A stretch of 64,000 nucleotides of DNA, taken from NCBI GenBank assembly GCA_019694435.1, contig JAIBBZ010000001.1:62001-126000 (forward strand), given 5' to 3'. The position numbers were made by a program, and so were the translations under genes. This DNA is from Pirellulales bacterium (GTDB taxonomy: Bacteria; Planctomycetota; Planctomycetia; Pirellulales; JAEUIK01). Below, piece by piece: positions 21,947 to 30,381 of this stretch (positions are counted from its first letter, which is position 1; every line of letters begins with the position of its first letter). Under the pieces are notes generated by a model, which had not been told where the DNA came from, ran no database searches, and worked only from the letters and a program-made list of their open reading frames with translations.

Positions 21947-22350
21947 TCACCCGCGCAAGCGTCCGCCGCGCCGCCGCCAGGCGATAAGGCCCAGGCAGCC
22001 AACGACCCCAAGCACCCAGCTCGACGGCTCGGGCACGGTGACGAGGAAAACCCGGTTGCCAAATTCCCGATCGCGGATTGGCTCCGGAATCCAGGCAAGG
22101 AGACCCGTGCTGGAAATCCTCCGGAGGCGACAAGTGCAAAAGGCCCTCCGTCGATCCCCTTGGCGGGCCATCGCCAGGGTTAGGAGCTGCGCCGCCTGCA
22201 GCAGAAATGGGCTGCCAAGGAAATCTCGCCGTCAAGAATCTGCGATTTCTCGAAGTAACGATGGTGCAACCCGATGGAAGGGTCGATCGTGTTGTGTTCG
22301 GCGACAACCGCGAGCCAATGGTTCGTCCAAGACAACATTCTCCTAGCCAT
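21947..22350 (-). pseudogene. Decayed gene ending in a PEP-CTERM sorting signal
   Basis: In the minus-strand frame ending at 21947 the last residues are VTVPEPSSWVLGVVGCLG followed by LIAWRRRGGR. That is a textbook PEP-CTERM tail: Pro-Glu-Pro, a hydrophobic helix and a basic end, recognised by exosortases. Immediately upstream DREFGNRVFLV also looks protein-like. No single frame carries a credible mature domain into it. A fragment from an ATG at 22350 (WTNHWLAVVAEHNTIDPS) runs in another frame and stops early. I infer a surface-protein gene broken by frameshifts or deletion. A short functional gene is less likely. The upstream boundary is uncertain. Confidence 0.5.
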
Positions 22351-22439
22351 CGAAACTCCGCCTAAGACTTATCCCTCGCGACACAAGCGGGCGGGTCTTG
22401 TGCACGCAAGTGCTTCGTCGATGCAACCGTCTGCACGAA

Positions 22440-23042
22440 TCAGGGCTGCAAGTGGCGCATCGGTGTGTCGCCAGACGCCACGGTGATCGCGGGTTGTTCA
22501 ATCAACGAGGGCCTGGCGTTTTTTTGCCAGTGGGAAGTTGAGTGGCCGGCAAGCGAGCACGTGATCGGCGAATGGCTCGCTCGCGACACACCACATGCAG
22601 AAAAGGGAGCGGACGAAGTGGCGGACCCGCGCACCAGCCCGCCGGCACAGGGCTCCCGAAAGAAGACCTGCCACAACAACGCACGGCCGAGCGGCTCCGT
22701 CCGGTTCCAGGGCGCCACGCTGAGCAGGCGCAGCAGCGGGCAGTAGCCCACGGTGATCATGGCCGTCGTGCCGACGAGCTGCACCCCATAGATCCAACTC
22801 ATCCACGGCAATGCGCCCGCTACCAGTAATACGAGGTAGGCCAGTCGGACCTGGACGGGATACGGCCGAAGCTGCTGGAGCAGCATCAAGTAGTAACCGC
22901 CGACCAGCGCGCATAGACTCGTTGCGATCAACAGGGCCCAGGCATAACCGGCCAGGTGCAGGGCGAGCAGCGGCACGGTCAATGCCCAGTGCCACCAGCT
23001 CAGGTTCTTCAAAACGTTCCAGTCGATGCGGCCGCTGGACAT
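22440..23042 (-). CDS. Small membrane protein downstream of mddA
   Basis: A 200-aa frame starting one base after the mddA stop, so the two are probably co-transcribed. The first 125 residues form four hydrophobic helices (WHWALTVPLLALHLAGYAW; LIATSLCALVGGYYLMLL; LAYLVLLVAGALPWMSWIYG; TTAMITVGYCPLLRLLSV). The last 70 residues are Ser/His/Thr-rich and look less protein-like, which could mean a frameshift near position 22660 or simply a divergent tail. I do not recognise the family. Position suggests a role linked to methanethiol methylation, but that is inference only. Confidence 0.55.
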   Translation of the reverse strand: MSSGRIDWNVLKNLSWWHWALTVPLLALHLAGYAWALLIATSLCALVGGYYLMLLQQLRPYPVQVRLAYLVLLVAGALPWMSWIYGVQLVGTTAMITVGYCPLLRLLSVAPWNRTEPLGRALLWQVFFREPCAGGLVRGSATSSAPFSACGVSRASHSPITCSLAGHSTSHWQKNARPSLIEQPAITVASGDTPMRHLQP

Positions 23043-23043
23043 G

Positions 23044-23841
23044 TCAAGACTCCTGGTTGGCTAACGGCGCCACGGGAATGCCGGGAGCCATCCTGTTGGC
23101 CGCGCTCGCGGCAATCGGCTTCAATCGCGGCACAAACATGGGTACGCGCCGCCGATAGTCCTCGTACTGGTGGCTGAAGTGCGACACCAGGTCGCGTTCC
23201 TCGACCACGGCCGCCAGGGCCATATAGACCGTCATCACTCCCGCGAAGAGCAAATGGCCAGCGGTCATGACGGGCGTCGCCCAGAAGGCAATCGCCCAAC
23301 CGACGTAGAGCGGATGGCGGACGTGCTTGTAAGCCAGCGGCTCGCGAAACGGTAAAGCCGTGTAGTCCTGCCTTCGCCAGTGCAGCCACACCTGCCGCGT
23401 GCCGAAGAGGTCGAAGTGATTGATCAGCAGGGTCACGCCCGGTACCAGCAACCAGCCGATGGCAAACAGAACCCAGGCGGCTGCCCGCAGGACCGGCGTC
23501 TGCACGTCCCAGACGACGACGTCGATCGTTCGCCACTGCCACATCAACACCATCGTCACCAGACAGGAAGCCAAGACGTAGGTGCTGCGTTCGATGGGCT
23601 GCGGTACGATTCGGGTCCAGATTATTTTGAACGCGGGCCGGGCCATGATCGAATGCTGCGCGGCAAACAGCGCCAGCAACAACAGGTTGACCACGACGGC
23701 CGCGCCAACTGGGCCCGCCGGGGCCGAGTCGATCGACTTGGGCACCAACGCATTGCCGACAAAGCCGGCCAGATAGACGAAGATCCCGAGAAAGAGCAAG
23801 TGGCAGGCGACGCCGTAAACGAGGTAGAGCGACCGCTTCAT
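23044..23841 (-). CDS. mddA: Methanethiol S-methyltransferase (MddA-like, NnrU/ICMT superfamily)
   Basis: A 265-aa polytopic membrane protein with about six helices. The C-terminal half has the isoprenylcysteine-methyltransferase-like SAM-binding block: INHFDLFGTRQVWLH, YTALPFREPLAYKHVRHPLYVGW, and VEERDLVSHFSHQYEDYRRRVP. This combination is characteristic of MddA, which methylates methanethiol with SAM to give dimethyl sulfide. Length and order match the family. It is transcribed divergently from a TetR regulator with a candidate operator between, and is followed by a small membrane protein. The superfamily includes other membrane methyltransferases, so substrate specificity is inferred from motif resemblance only. 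Confidence 0.8.
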   Translation of the reverse strand: MKRSLYLVYGVACHLLFLGIFVYLAGFVGNALVPKSIDSAPAGPVGAAVVVNLLLLALFAAQHSIMARPAFKIIWTRIVPQPIERSTYVLASCLVTMVLMWQWRTIDVVVWDVQTPVLRAAAWVLFAIGWLLVPGVTLLINHFDLFGTRQVWLHWRRQDYTALPFREPLAYKHVRHPLYVGWAIAFWATPVMTAGHLLFAGVMTVYMALAAVVEERDLVSHFSHQYEDYRRRVPMFVPRLKPIAASAANRMAPGIPVAPLANQES

Positions 23842-23961
23842 GGGAGACCCTTGAAAACAAGTGTGATCGGAACGAATGCATGCAGCTCGCGGGGCTCAAC
23901 CTGGCCCGGCGTTGTCTGCTGGAATTATCGCCCCTCCCGCGACGAGCAAGAGTTCACTTCT

Positions 23962-23992
23962 GGTAAACTTAGGGGTTGACTCCAAGTACACC
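23962..23992. promoter_or_regulatory. Candidate TetR operator between mddA and tetR-like gene
   Basis: An imperfect inverted repeat reads GGTAAACTTAGG-(7 nt)-TCCAAGTACACC. Eight of twelve positions are symmetric, including GGT and ACTT in each arm. It sits between the divergent mddA-like and TetR-family genes, 22 bases before the regulator's ATG, where autoregulators of this family usually bind. TTGACT inside it could also be a -35 box for the regulator. Binding is inferred. Confidence 0.45.
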
Positions 23993-24014
23993 CTGCCTGG
24001 GTAGCTTGCACGCC

Positions 24015-24581
24015 ATGCCCACCCCTACTCGTCTGCGTCTCATCGAATCAGCGGTGAGTCGCTTTTACCGCGACGGTTTCCGCAGCGTGGGCATCGACCA
24101 GGTGATCGCCGATGTCGGGATCAGCAAGACGGCTTTCTACAAGCACTTCGAGAGCAAGGATGACTTGATGCTCGCAGCGCTCGAACTGCAGAACGCCTGG
24201 CTACAAGACACCTTCCACACGATGATTCGCGAGCGAGGTGGGCCTACGGCAATCGGACAACTGCATGCAGTGCTCGACGTCGTTGATCACATCATCTCGA
24301 CCGAAGGATTTCACGGCTGCATCTTTGTGAACGCCGCGATCGAGTTTCCACTGCCGCACGAACCGGCCCACATTGCGGCCGCTGAGAACAAACAGGCGAT
24401 TGAGGACATACTCAACGCGCTCGCCGTCGAAGCGGGAGCGGACGACCCTCGCGCGCTGGCACAGGAGTTGTGCCTGATCATGGAGGGGACTTACGTGACG
24501 CGGCACGTCACCGGAAACAAACTGACGATCGACGTCGCTCGGCGAATCGCGAGTCTCCTCATCGCGTCGCACTGTCCCTAG
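24015..24581 (+). CDS. TetR/AcrR family transcriptional regulator
   Basis: I choose the ATG at 24015, giving 188 aa; an upstream TTG start at 23976 would add 13 residues and overlap the candidate operator. The N-terminal HTH is clear: RLIESAVSRFYRDGFRSVGI followed by VIADVGISKTAFYKHFESKDDL. The C-terminal half is an all-helical ligand domain with GFHGCIFVNAAIEF, as in AcrR/YxaF-like regulators with TetR_C-type domains. It is divergent from mddA and very likely controls it and itself. A thiol or other small hydrophobic effector is possible; nothing in the sequence fixes it. Confidence 0.9.
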   Translation: MPTPTRLRLIESAVSRFYRDGFRSVGIDQVIADVGISKTAFYKHFESKDDLMLAALELQNAWLQDTFHTMIRERGGPTAIGQLHAVLDVVDHIISTEGFHGCIFVNAAIEFPLPHEPAHIAAAENKQAIEDILNALAVEAGADDPRALAQELCLIMEGTYVTRHVTGNKLTIDVARRIASLLIASHCP

Positions 24582-24734
24582 CCTTGGGCAGCAACGGGTT
24601 GATCCCTCTGCGAACTCCATTTGGGCATCGAGTGCGTCTCGGCATAGCCTCTGCTTCGTCGGATTGCATGGGCGAATCGATCAAGGATTCACCTGCTTCG
24701 CCTGCCTTGACCTGCCGGCCAAGCGATCTTTGCC
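24582..24734. other. Non-coding stretch after the tetR-like gene
   Basis: About 150 bases with no gene, hairpin or repeat that I can support. It borders the helicase-tail fragment that begins near 24735. Confidence 0.35.
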
Positions 24735-24952
24735 TGCGCCGACCCGCTCAATGCGGCACCGCGCCGCGGGCAGTACCGCCAGCAGCGGCCGGCTGTACGG
24801 TTTCGTCAGCACCCGCGGGTCGAGAATCACGACCCGGCCCGCGTCGATGGCTTCGAGGATCGCTTCGGGTCGCGCCTCTCAGAGCGGCCGGTCCGGAACG
24901 CTGAACGGCAGCCGCGAGATGATCACGCAACGCAGCGCGTCGCCCCCCTGCT
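24735..24952 (-). pseudogene. Decayed duplicate of the 3' end of the DinG-like helicase gene
   Basis: This stretch aligns by eye, base for base over long runs, with the 3' end of the helicase gene at about 26309-26640. Shared strings include CACCCGCGGGTCGAG, CGGCCGGTCCGGAACGCTGA and ACGCAACGCAGCGCGTCGCCC. Relative to the intact gene it lacks about 85 bases (equivalent to 26431-26515) and about 10 more near its right end, plus scattered substitutions, so it cannot encode the helicase tail. It ends exactly where the stop codon of the orphan membrane gene (24951-24953) begins. It is a remnant of a partial duplication or displaced gene end. Confidence 0.85.
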
Positions 24953-25985
24953 ATTCAGGGTCGCGATGTTTCGCTTGTTTTCGCTGTGACTCGCGCTCGC
25001 CCGCCAAACCATACTCATCGTCAAACATCGCCTGGATCGCTCCGACGAGGGCACCGTCGATGGTATGAAAGGCCACTTCACGCGAATTTCGCCCGCCGAC
25101 CGAAAAAGAAAACATCGCTTCTTTGCCGTCGCGAATCCAAACAAACATCGCACGTCGGCTACCGAGCCTGCGCACATTGACGCCGGCCGCTTGATAGGTC
25201 TCAACGAACCGTTCCTCGATCTCCTGCAAGTTTTCGATTAGCTCGCTGATGGTTTCGGGCGGATCCTCCAGACTGCCTAGATACTCACCATAGCCGGGCA
25301 ACTCCTTGACCCGTCTAAAGTTCTCGTCGTCCGAAGCGGTTGCCTTGTTCACACTATCGAATCCGGCCTTCATCGCGTCCGTCGCCGTAGCGCGGTCAAA
25401 GCACAACAGGCGCACATTTTTCTTATCGATCCCCTTGGGCAGCGAGACCAGAGACTGCTTCAGGGCGCGCGCCCCGACCGGATCGGAAAGGATACCGTAC
25501 GCGGGAAAATCGATGAGCACGTCGAGCCGGGACTCCGTACCGGCAACGAATTTATTGAGCGCATCGATGTTGGCAGGAAAATCGCCCAGGCATTCCGTGC
25601 GATGATAAAACGCCGTACGGTCGAGGTGAATCGCCAGTGTGAACAAGAGCACCGTCACGATGATCAACAGGAACGACGCGAGCAACGCCAGGGCCGCGTT
25701 ATGCCGCCGAAACCAGCGAACCACATCGACATATCGACCAATCCGCAACCAGCGAAGCAACAACGCAAACAACAGTATCCCGAGAAGCGGGATCGTGATC
25801 CAACGCAGAATGAGCGGGCTTACCAGATCATTGGCCGACATCACACGGATCAACTCGCTCAACACCTGAAGAGGCACCAAGGCGAGCGAGAACAGCCCGA
25901 TCAAGGTAATGTATCCCGGTCCTGCTTCCGCCGACTCGAGCTCTTGACGAATATTCTCCGCCTCTTGCTTGACTTCGCTGGCCAT
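24951..25985 (-). CDS. Orphan membrane protein, possibly with a phospholipase D-like soluble domain
   Basis: I start at the ATG at 25985, which has GAGG seven bases upstream. The 344-aa product has a charged N-terminal helix (ASEVKQEAENIRQELESAEA), three hydrophobic helices within residues about 25-125, and a C-terminal soluble domain of about 200 residues. That domain contains RLDVLIDFPAYGILSD, NVRLLCFDRATATDAM and RRAMFVWIRDGKEAMFSFS. The last block is reminiscent of the 'x-DGKEA' strand of PLD-like domains in predicted signalling or conflict proteins, but no HKD catalytic motif is seen. GC content is visibly lower than in neighbouring genes. It lies between the intact helicase and the remnant of that helicase's tail, which suggests acquisition. 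Confidence 0.75.
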   Translation of the reverse strand: MASEVKQEAENIRQELESAEAGPGYITLIGLFSLALVPLQVLSELIRVMSANDLVSPLILRWITIPLLGILLFALLLRWLRIGRYVDVVRWFRRHNAALALLASFLLIIVTVLLFTLAIHLDRTAFYHRTECLGDFPANIDALNKFVAGTESRLDVLIDFPAYGILSDPVGARALKQSLVSLPKGIDKKNVRLLCFDRATATDAMKAGFDSVNKATASDDENFRRVKELPGYGEYLGSLEDPPETISELIENLQEIEERFVETYQAAGVNVRRLGSRRAMFVWIRDGKEAMFSFSVGGRNSREVAFHTIDGALVGAIQAMFDDEYGLAGERESQRKQAKHRDPE

Positions 25986-26299
25986 TTGAAACCTCAGTGC
26001 GGATTGCACGCGAAACGACGCACACACACCAAACGATTTTTCAGAGAGAAGCGACGCTTCGCTCGAAGCCCGGATGCCCTGTCGCTCGACGGCTGTCTGT
26101 GCCCTCGAGCCAAAGTCCGCGCCTCAACAACATGTCGCACAGGCATCGCGACGCAGGCATTTTTCGTAGCGCTTAGCGGCCCATTACAGCGAAAAATTCG
26201 CGCGGTGCAAGCGATTCCCGCCAACGAAGCGCTCGGGCGCCGATTAAGCAAATCCGTCTGAGCACAGAATTTCAGGCACCTTACAGACGATCTGCTTAG
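25986..26299. other. AT-richer intergenic region between the helicase and the orphan gene
   Basis: About 310 bases with no gene. It probably contains the promoter of the orphan membrane gene, and is less GC-rich than the surrounding genes. Two near-repeats, ACAGGCATCGCG and GCAGGCATTTTT, lie around 26142-26164. No integrase site could be proven. Confidence 0.4.
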
Positions 26300-28291
26300 C
26301 TAGTGCTTATTCCCCGCGCCGACGCGCTCGATGCGGCGCCGTGCCTCGGGCAGTGCCGCCAGCAGCGTCCGGCCGTAGGGCTTCGACAGCACCCGCGGGT
26401 CGAGGATCACGACCCGGCCCGTGTCGGTGGCCGTGCGGATCAGCCGGCCGAAGCCTTGTTTGAGCTTCAGCGCCGCCTCGGGCAATTGATAGTCGCGAAA
26501 CGGCACGCCGCCGGCCTCGCGAATCGCTTCGAGTCGCGCCTCCAAGAGCGGCCGGTCCGGAACGCTGAACGGCAGCCGCGTGATGATTACGCAACGCAGC
26601 GCGTCGCCCGGCACGTCGACCCCCTGCCAGAAACTGTCAGTACCCAAGAGCACCCCGCGCGGCTGGGCCTTGAACCGTTCGAGCAGTTGCGTGCGCGGCG
26701 TGCCGTCGGCCTGCGAATAGAGCGCCAGGTCGTGCTGCGCCAGCCAGGGCGCCAGCGCCGTCGCCGCGCGGCGCAGCATGTCGTAGCTGGTGAACAGGAC
26801 GAACGCATGGCCGTCGGATTCGGCGACGTAGCGGCGGATCTGCTCCCAGGCCCGTTGTTCGAAGGCCTGCGGCTGAGCGGCCGGGTCGGGCATGTCTTCC
26901 AACAGCACCAATTCGGCCTGCCGGCGATAGTCGAACGGACTACCCAGCGCCAGCGTATCGACCTGTGTCAGTCCCAAACGCGACTTGAGAAACTCGAAGC
27001 CGCCTTCCCGGCCTGCCGACAACGTCGCGCTGGTGAGCACGGCCGTCGCCCCTGCGCCGAACAACTCGCTGCGCAGCGCGGGCCCGACGTCGACCGGCGC
27101 CGCGGCGAGCGTCGTGCGCGGCCGGCCGGCGGCGGTCGTCTCGACCCAATAGACGCAGCCCTCGAATTGCTGCCGGCACCAGGCGTCGAGCTGCTGCGCC
27201 AAGGCTTCGAGCCGATCGGCCGCGGAAACAATGTCTTGGCGCTGTTCCTTGTCTTCCAGACTTTCGCCGGCCGTGGCCACGCTCTTGGCCAGCTTCTTGA
27301 GCAGCGGCCCGAGCCGGTTGGTCACCACCTCAGGCTCGTGCACGCGGCCATTCTTCGGGGCCGACTCGTCGAGCCAGGCGCGGACCTCGTCGAAGAACTC
27401 GCCCGACTCGCGGCGCGCGGCCTGCACATCTTTGACCAGGTTGTCCCAACGGTGATGCACCAGCAGGCCACGGCCGGTACGGTCGTTGTACAAACGGCTG
27501 AGCACGTACTCGACCTGGCCCGACGAGGTGCTCGCGCCCAGGTGATCGGCCGCGACGGACTCGAGCGTATGGGCCTCGTCGAATACGACCACGTCGTAGT
27601 CGGGCAGGATGCTCGCGCCCGCGCGGCGCAGGGCCAGGTCGCTGAAGAACAGCGCGTGGTTGACGATCAACAGTTGCGCGTTCTGCGCCCGGCGCCGGGC
27701 TTGATAGTAGAGGCACTCGTTGTAGCTGGGACATTGCCGGCCCAGGCAGTTGCCGTGATCGCTCGACACCTCGTCCCACACGGCCGGCGTCGGCCGGAAG
27801 CTCAGGTCCGACAGCGAACCGTCGGTCGTTTGGCTTGCCCAAGCGCCCAAGGCGCGCAGCTCTTCGAGCTGCTCGTCGTGATAGAAGATCGAAGTGGCCC
27901 GGTCCATGGCCGTGCGCCAGCGGCGCAGGCTGATGTAGTTGCCACGCCCTTTGACGAGCACCGCCGAAAACTCCAGCGGAATCACGGCCCGCAACAACGG
28001 CAGGTCCTTGCCCAGCAATTGCTCCTGCAGGCTGATCGTGTGGGTCGAGATGATCGCGCGGCGCGGGCGGCGCGTTTCCTCGTCGCCGGCCGCGACGGCC
28101 AGGATGGCAGGCACCAGATAGGCAAAGCTTTTGCCCACGCCCGTGCCCGCCTCGACAATCAGGTGGCGTTGCTCGCTGATCGCCCGGGCCACGGCATCGG
28201 CCATTTCGAGCTGTTGCGGCCGCACTTCGTAGTTGGGCAGCCGCGCCGCGACGCGTCCGTCGGGTCCCAGGATGTCGCGGGATGTGAGCAT
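26300..28291 (-). CDS. DinG/XPD-like ATP-dependent DNA helicase
   Basis: Starting at the ATG at 28291, the 663-aa protein has [11 protein letters not shown] (residues 21-31), a Walker [10 protein letters not shown] (47-55), [16 protein letters not shown] in [11 protein letters not shown] near residue 240, and C-terminal motifs V-VI ([32 protein letters not shown]). An FeS-like cluster [12 protein letters not shown] near residue 175 matches the C-x4-C-x5-C spacing of DinG. The first of the usual four cysteines appears to be replaced ([11 protein letters not shown], where CL or LC is common), so cluster binding may be altered. The family unwinds DNA/RNA hybrids and flaps 5'-3' in repair. It is divergent from the zinc-ribbon membrane genes. 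Confidence 0.93.
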   Translation of the reverse strand: MLTSRDILGPDGRVAARLPNYEVRPQQLEMADAVARAISEQRHLIVEAGTGVGKSFAYLVPAILAVAAGDEETRRPRRAIISTHTISLQEQLLGKDLPLLRAVIPLEFSAVLVKGRGNYISLRRWRTAMDRATSIFYHDEQLEELRALGAWASQTTDGSLSDLSFRPTPAVWDEVSSDHGNCLGRQCPSYNECLYYQARRRAQNAQLLIVNHALFFSDLALRRAGASILPDYDVVVFDEAHTLESVAADHLGASTSSGQVEYVLSRLYNDRTGRGLLVHHRWDNLVKDVQAARRESGEFFDEVRAWLDESAPKNGRVHEPEVVTNRLGPLLKKLAKSVATAGESLEDKEQRQDIVSAADRLEALAQQLDAWCRQQFEGCVYWVETTAAGRPRTTLAAAPVDVGPALRSELFGAGATAVLTSATLSAGREGGFEFLKSRLGLTQVDTLALGSPFDYRRQAELVLLEDMPDPAAQPQAFEQRAWEQIRRYVAESDGHAFVLFTSYDMLRRAATALAPWLAQHDLALYSQADGTPRTQLLERFKAQPRGVLLGTDSFWQGVDVPGDALRCVIITRLPFSVPDRPLLEARLEAIREAGGVPFRDYQLPEAALKLKQGFGRLIRTATDTGRVVILDPRVLSKPYGRTLLAALPEARRRIERVGAGNKH

Positions 28292-28499
28292 GCAGGCCAA
28301 TCCTCGGCGCGTCGCGCTGCACCAGCAGCCAATTTGCTCAAGCGTAGCAAGTGCACGCGGTCGCTCCCATGAGGCCGTCGCCACGCGCGGCCGGACAGCG
28401 GGCTGGCGGCGCAATTTGGACCGCCGGCGATCAAATTGATATGCTCACCCGCGACCCGCACGGTCCGGCGCAGGATGTGAGGCAGAAAGTGATCGGACG

Positions 28500-29390
28500 A
28501 TGAGCATCGAATTTCGCTGCCCGGCGTGCAACAAACTGCTGCGAACTCCGGACGACACCGCAGGGCAGCAGGTCAAGTGCCCGGCCTGTTCGACTCCGCT
28601 GACGATCCCGGCCATCTCGATCGTGGCCGACGACGCCGGCGGCGGTTTTCCCCCACCGCCACCGCCTCGCGGGGGCGGCGTTGACCCGGGCGACATCCCG
28701 GGCGTGTTTCCCAACTTTCCCGGCGGCTCGCCAACGAGTGCGAGCCGAACCGGCCCGCCTTGGGAGCGCGACGGCGCCTCGCTCGGATCGTTCATTGCCA
28801 CGCTGCGCGAGGCCTACCTGGCGATGGGCGAGCACTTTGCCCGCATGCGGCGCACCGGCGGCTATCTCAAACCGCTCGGATACCTGATCGTCACCAACCT
28901 GTTGGCGCTCACGGTGACTTTCTTACTCGAGTCGTTGATGTTCAGCGCCGACGTGAGCGCCAAGGCACTGCTTGGCCCGTTGGGCGAAACGAGCGTCGAG
29001 CGTTGGCAAGCCATCGGCGGCGGTGGCATGGGCCTGGGCGGGTTGCTCTGCAGTGGGCTCGTCTTCACGCCGCTGGCCGCCGTGTTGAGCGCCTTACTCG
29101 GCAGCGGCATTCTGCACTTCTGTTTGAAAATGGTCGGCGGCGCCACGCAGCCCTTCGAGACGACCTATCGCACGTTTTGCTACGGCGCCGGCAGCGCCGG
29201 ACTGCTGCAGTTCGTGCCGTTCTGCGGACGTTTGATTTGGGTCATCGGGCTCTTGGTGTTCTTGGTGCGCGGATTATCGGCCATGCACGAGATCTCGACG
29301 GCCAAGGCGTTGTTGGCTACGCTCCCCCCGTTTCTGGTGTGCGGTATCTGCGGCTGCGTCGGCATGGTGTTCGGCGGCGGCGCGGGCTGA
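28500..29390 (+). CDS. Zinc-ribbon plus Yip1-like membrane protein
   Basis: The 296-aa product starts MSIEFRCPACNKLLR and has two CxxC pairs in its first 32 residues, forming a zinc ribbon. A Pro/Gly-rich linker and GPPWERDGASLGSFIATLRE lead to four or five hydrophobic helices of Yip1-domain type (LIVTNLLALTVTFLLESLM; SAGLLQFVPFCGRLIW and similar). Such proteins are common and unassigned in planctomycetes. The Yip1-like domain suggests membrane trafficking or organisation, but this is family resemblance only. It is the first of three adjacent membrane genes and a close paralogue of the next one. Confidence 0.8.
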   Translation: MSIEFRCPACNKLLRTPDDTAGQQVKCPACSTPLTIPAISIVADDAGGGFPPPPPPRGGGVDPGDIPGVFPNFPGGSPTSASRTGPPWERDGASLGSFIATLREAYLAMGEHFARMRRTGGYLKPLGYLIVTNLLALTVTFLLESLMFSADVSAKALLGPLGETSVERWQAIGGGGMGLGGLLCSGLVFTPLAAVLSALLGSGILHFCLKMVGGATQPFETTYRTFCYGAGSAGLLQFVPFCGRLIWVIGLLVFLVRGLSAMHEISTAKALLATLPPFLVCGICGCVGMVFGGGAG

Positions 29391-29418
29391 TTTGTGCCCT
29401 TAAGAAGGCAACTCCCTG

Positions 29419-30375
29419 ATGAGCATTGAATTTCGCTGCACGTCTTGTAACAAGCTGCTCCGTACCGGCGACGATACGGCCGGCCGGCAGGTGAAGTGCC
29501 CCGTGTGCGGGACCGCGCTGACGATTCCCCAGCCGGCCAATGATCTGGGCAATCTGCCCAACGAACCCAACGCCGGTCCGCCGCCCCCGCCGCCGCCTGG
29601 ACCGGGCCTCGGCGGCGAGAATCCGTATCAATCACCGATGACCGGCGGCGTCCTTCCCCAGCGCGGCGGCGGAGGGATGGGGCCGCCTTGGGAGCGCGAC
29701 GGCGCATCGGTCGGTTCGTTCATCGCCACGGTCCGCGAGATGTACACCTCGACGGCCACCTTGTTCGGACAGATGCGCCGCACAGGGGGATATCGAGGAC
29801 CGCTCTATTTCCTCATCGTCGCGTATTTGATCGCCATGCTTTTCAGCCTCGTCTATGGCATTGCGATGAACGCCGTCGGCTTCGGCTTATTCGGCATGGG
29901 CAAATTCGCGGGCATGCCCAAGATGAACGGCGCCGACGTTGGCATGATATTGGGCATGCTGGCGGGTTACGTGTGCATGGCGATCGTGATCGTGCCGGTC
30001 TTCTCGGTCATCTTGTCGTTCCTCGGCAGCGGTGTGGTGCACTTGATGCTCAGCCTGTTGGGCGGCGCGACACAGCCGTTCGAAGCCACTTACCGGGTGT
30101 TTTGCTACGCCCTGGGCAGCGCGGTGATGATGAGCGTGATCCCGATCTGCGGTCAATACTTGGCCATCATTCCGTTGCTGATTTTCCTCTCGTGGGGACT
30201 CATGCTGGTACACCAAACTCCGCTCTGGAAAGCGATCGCCGCGCCGCTGCTACCGTTCCTCATCTGCGTGGGGATCTGCTGCGGATTCTACGCGTTCATG
30301 TTCGCGGCGCTCGCCGCAGGTGCCGGCGCGGGGGGCGGGGGTGTCGGGGTGTTCGACCCTGCCATGGGCCAATAG
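29419..30375 (+). CDS. Zinc-ribbon plus Yip1-like membrane protein (paralogue)
   Basis: The 318-aa product repeats the architecture of its upstream neighbour, beginning MSIEFRCTSCNKLLRTGDDT with two CxxC pairs. It has a poly-Pro linker containing an NPYQSP motif, then GPPWERDGASVGSFIATVRE and about five TM helices, including GGATQPFEATYRVFCYALGS, which is also closely matched in the neighbour (GGATQPFETTYRTFCYGAGS). It begins 28 bases after the first gene. Tandem duplication is the simplest explanation. Function unknown; probably a cytoplasmic-membrane protein. Confidence 0.8.
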   Translation: MSIEFRCTSCNKLLRTGDDTAGRQVKCPVCGTALTIPQPANDLGNLPNEPNAGPPPPPPPGPGLGGENPYQSPMTGGVLPQRGGGGMGPPWERDGASVGSFIATVREMYTSTATLFGQMRRTGGYRGPLYFLIVAYLIAMLFSLVYGIAMNAVGFGLFGMGKFAGMPKMNGADVGMILGMLAGYVCMAIVIVPVFSVILSFLGSGVVHLMLSLLGGATQPFEATYRVFCYALGSAVMMSVIPICGQYLAIIPLLIFLSWGLMLVHQTPLWKAIAAPLLPFLICVGICCGFYAFMFAALAAGAGAGGGGVGVFDPAMGQ

Positions 30376-30381
30376 TATCTG

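Noticed and set aside
21834..22307. 157-aa minus-strand ORF near the PEP-CTERM tail
   Set aside because: It is in a different frame from the PEP-CTERM signal and its translation has no domain.
26303..28372. Plus-strand ORF opposite the helicase
   Set aside because: Antisense shadow of the DinG-like gene, His/Gln-rich with no known domain.
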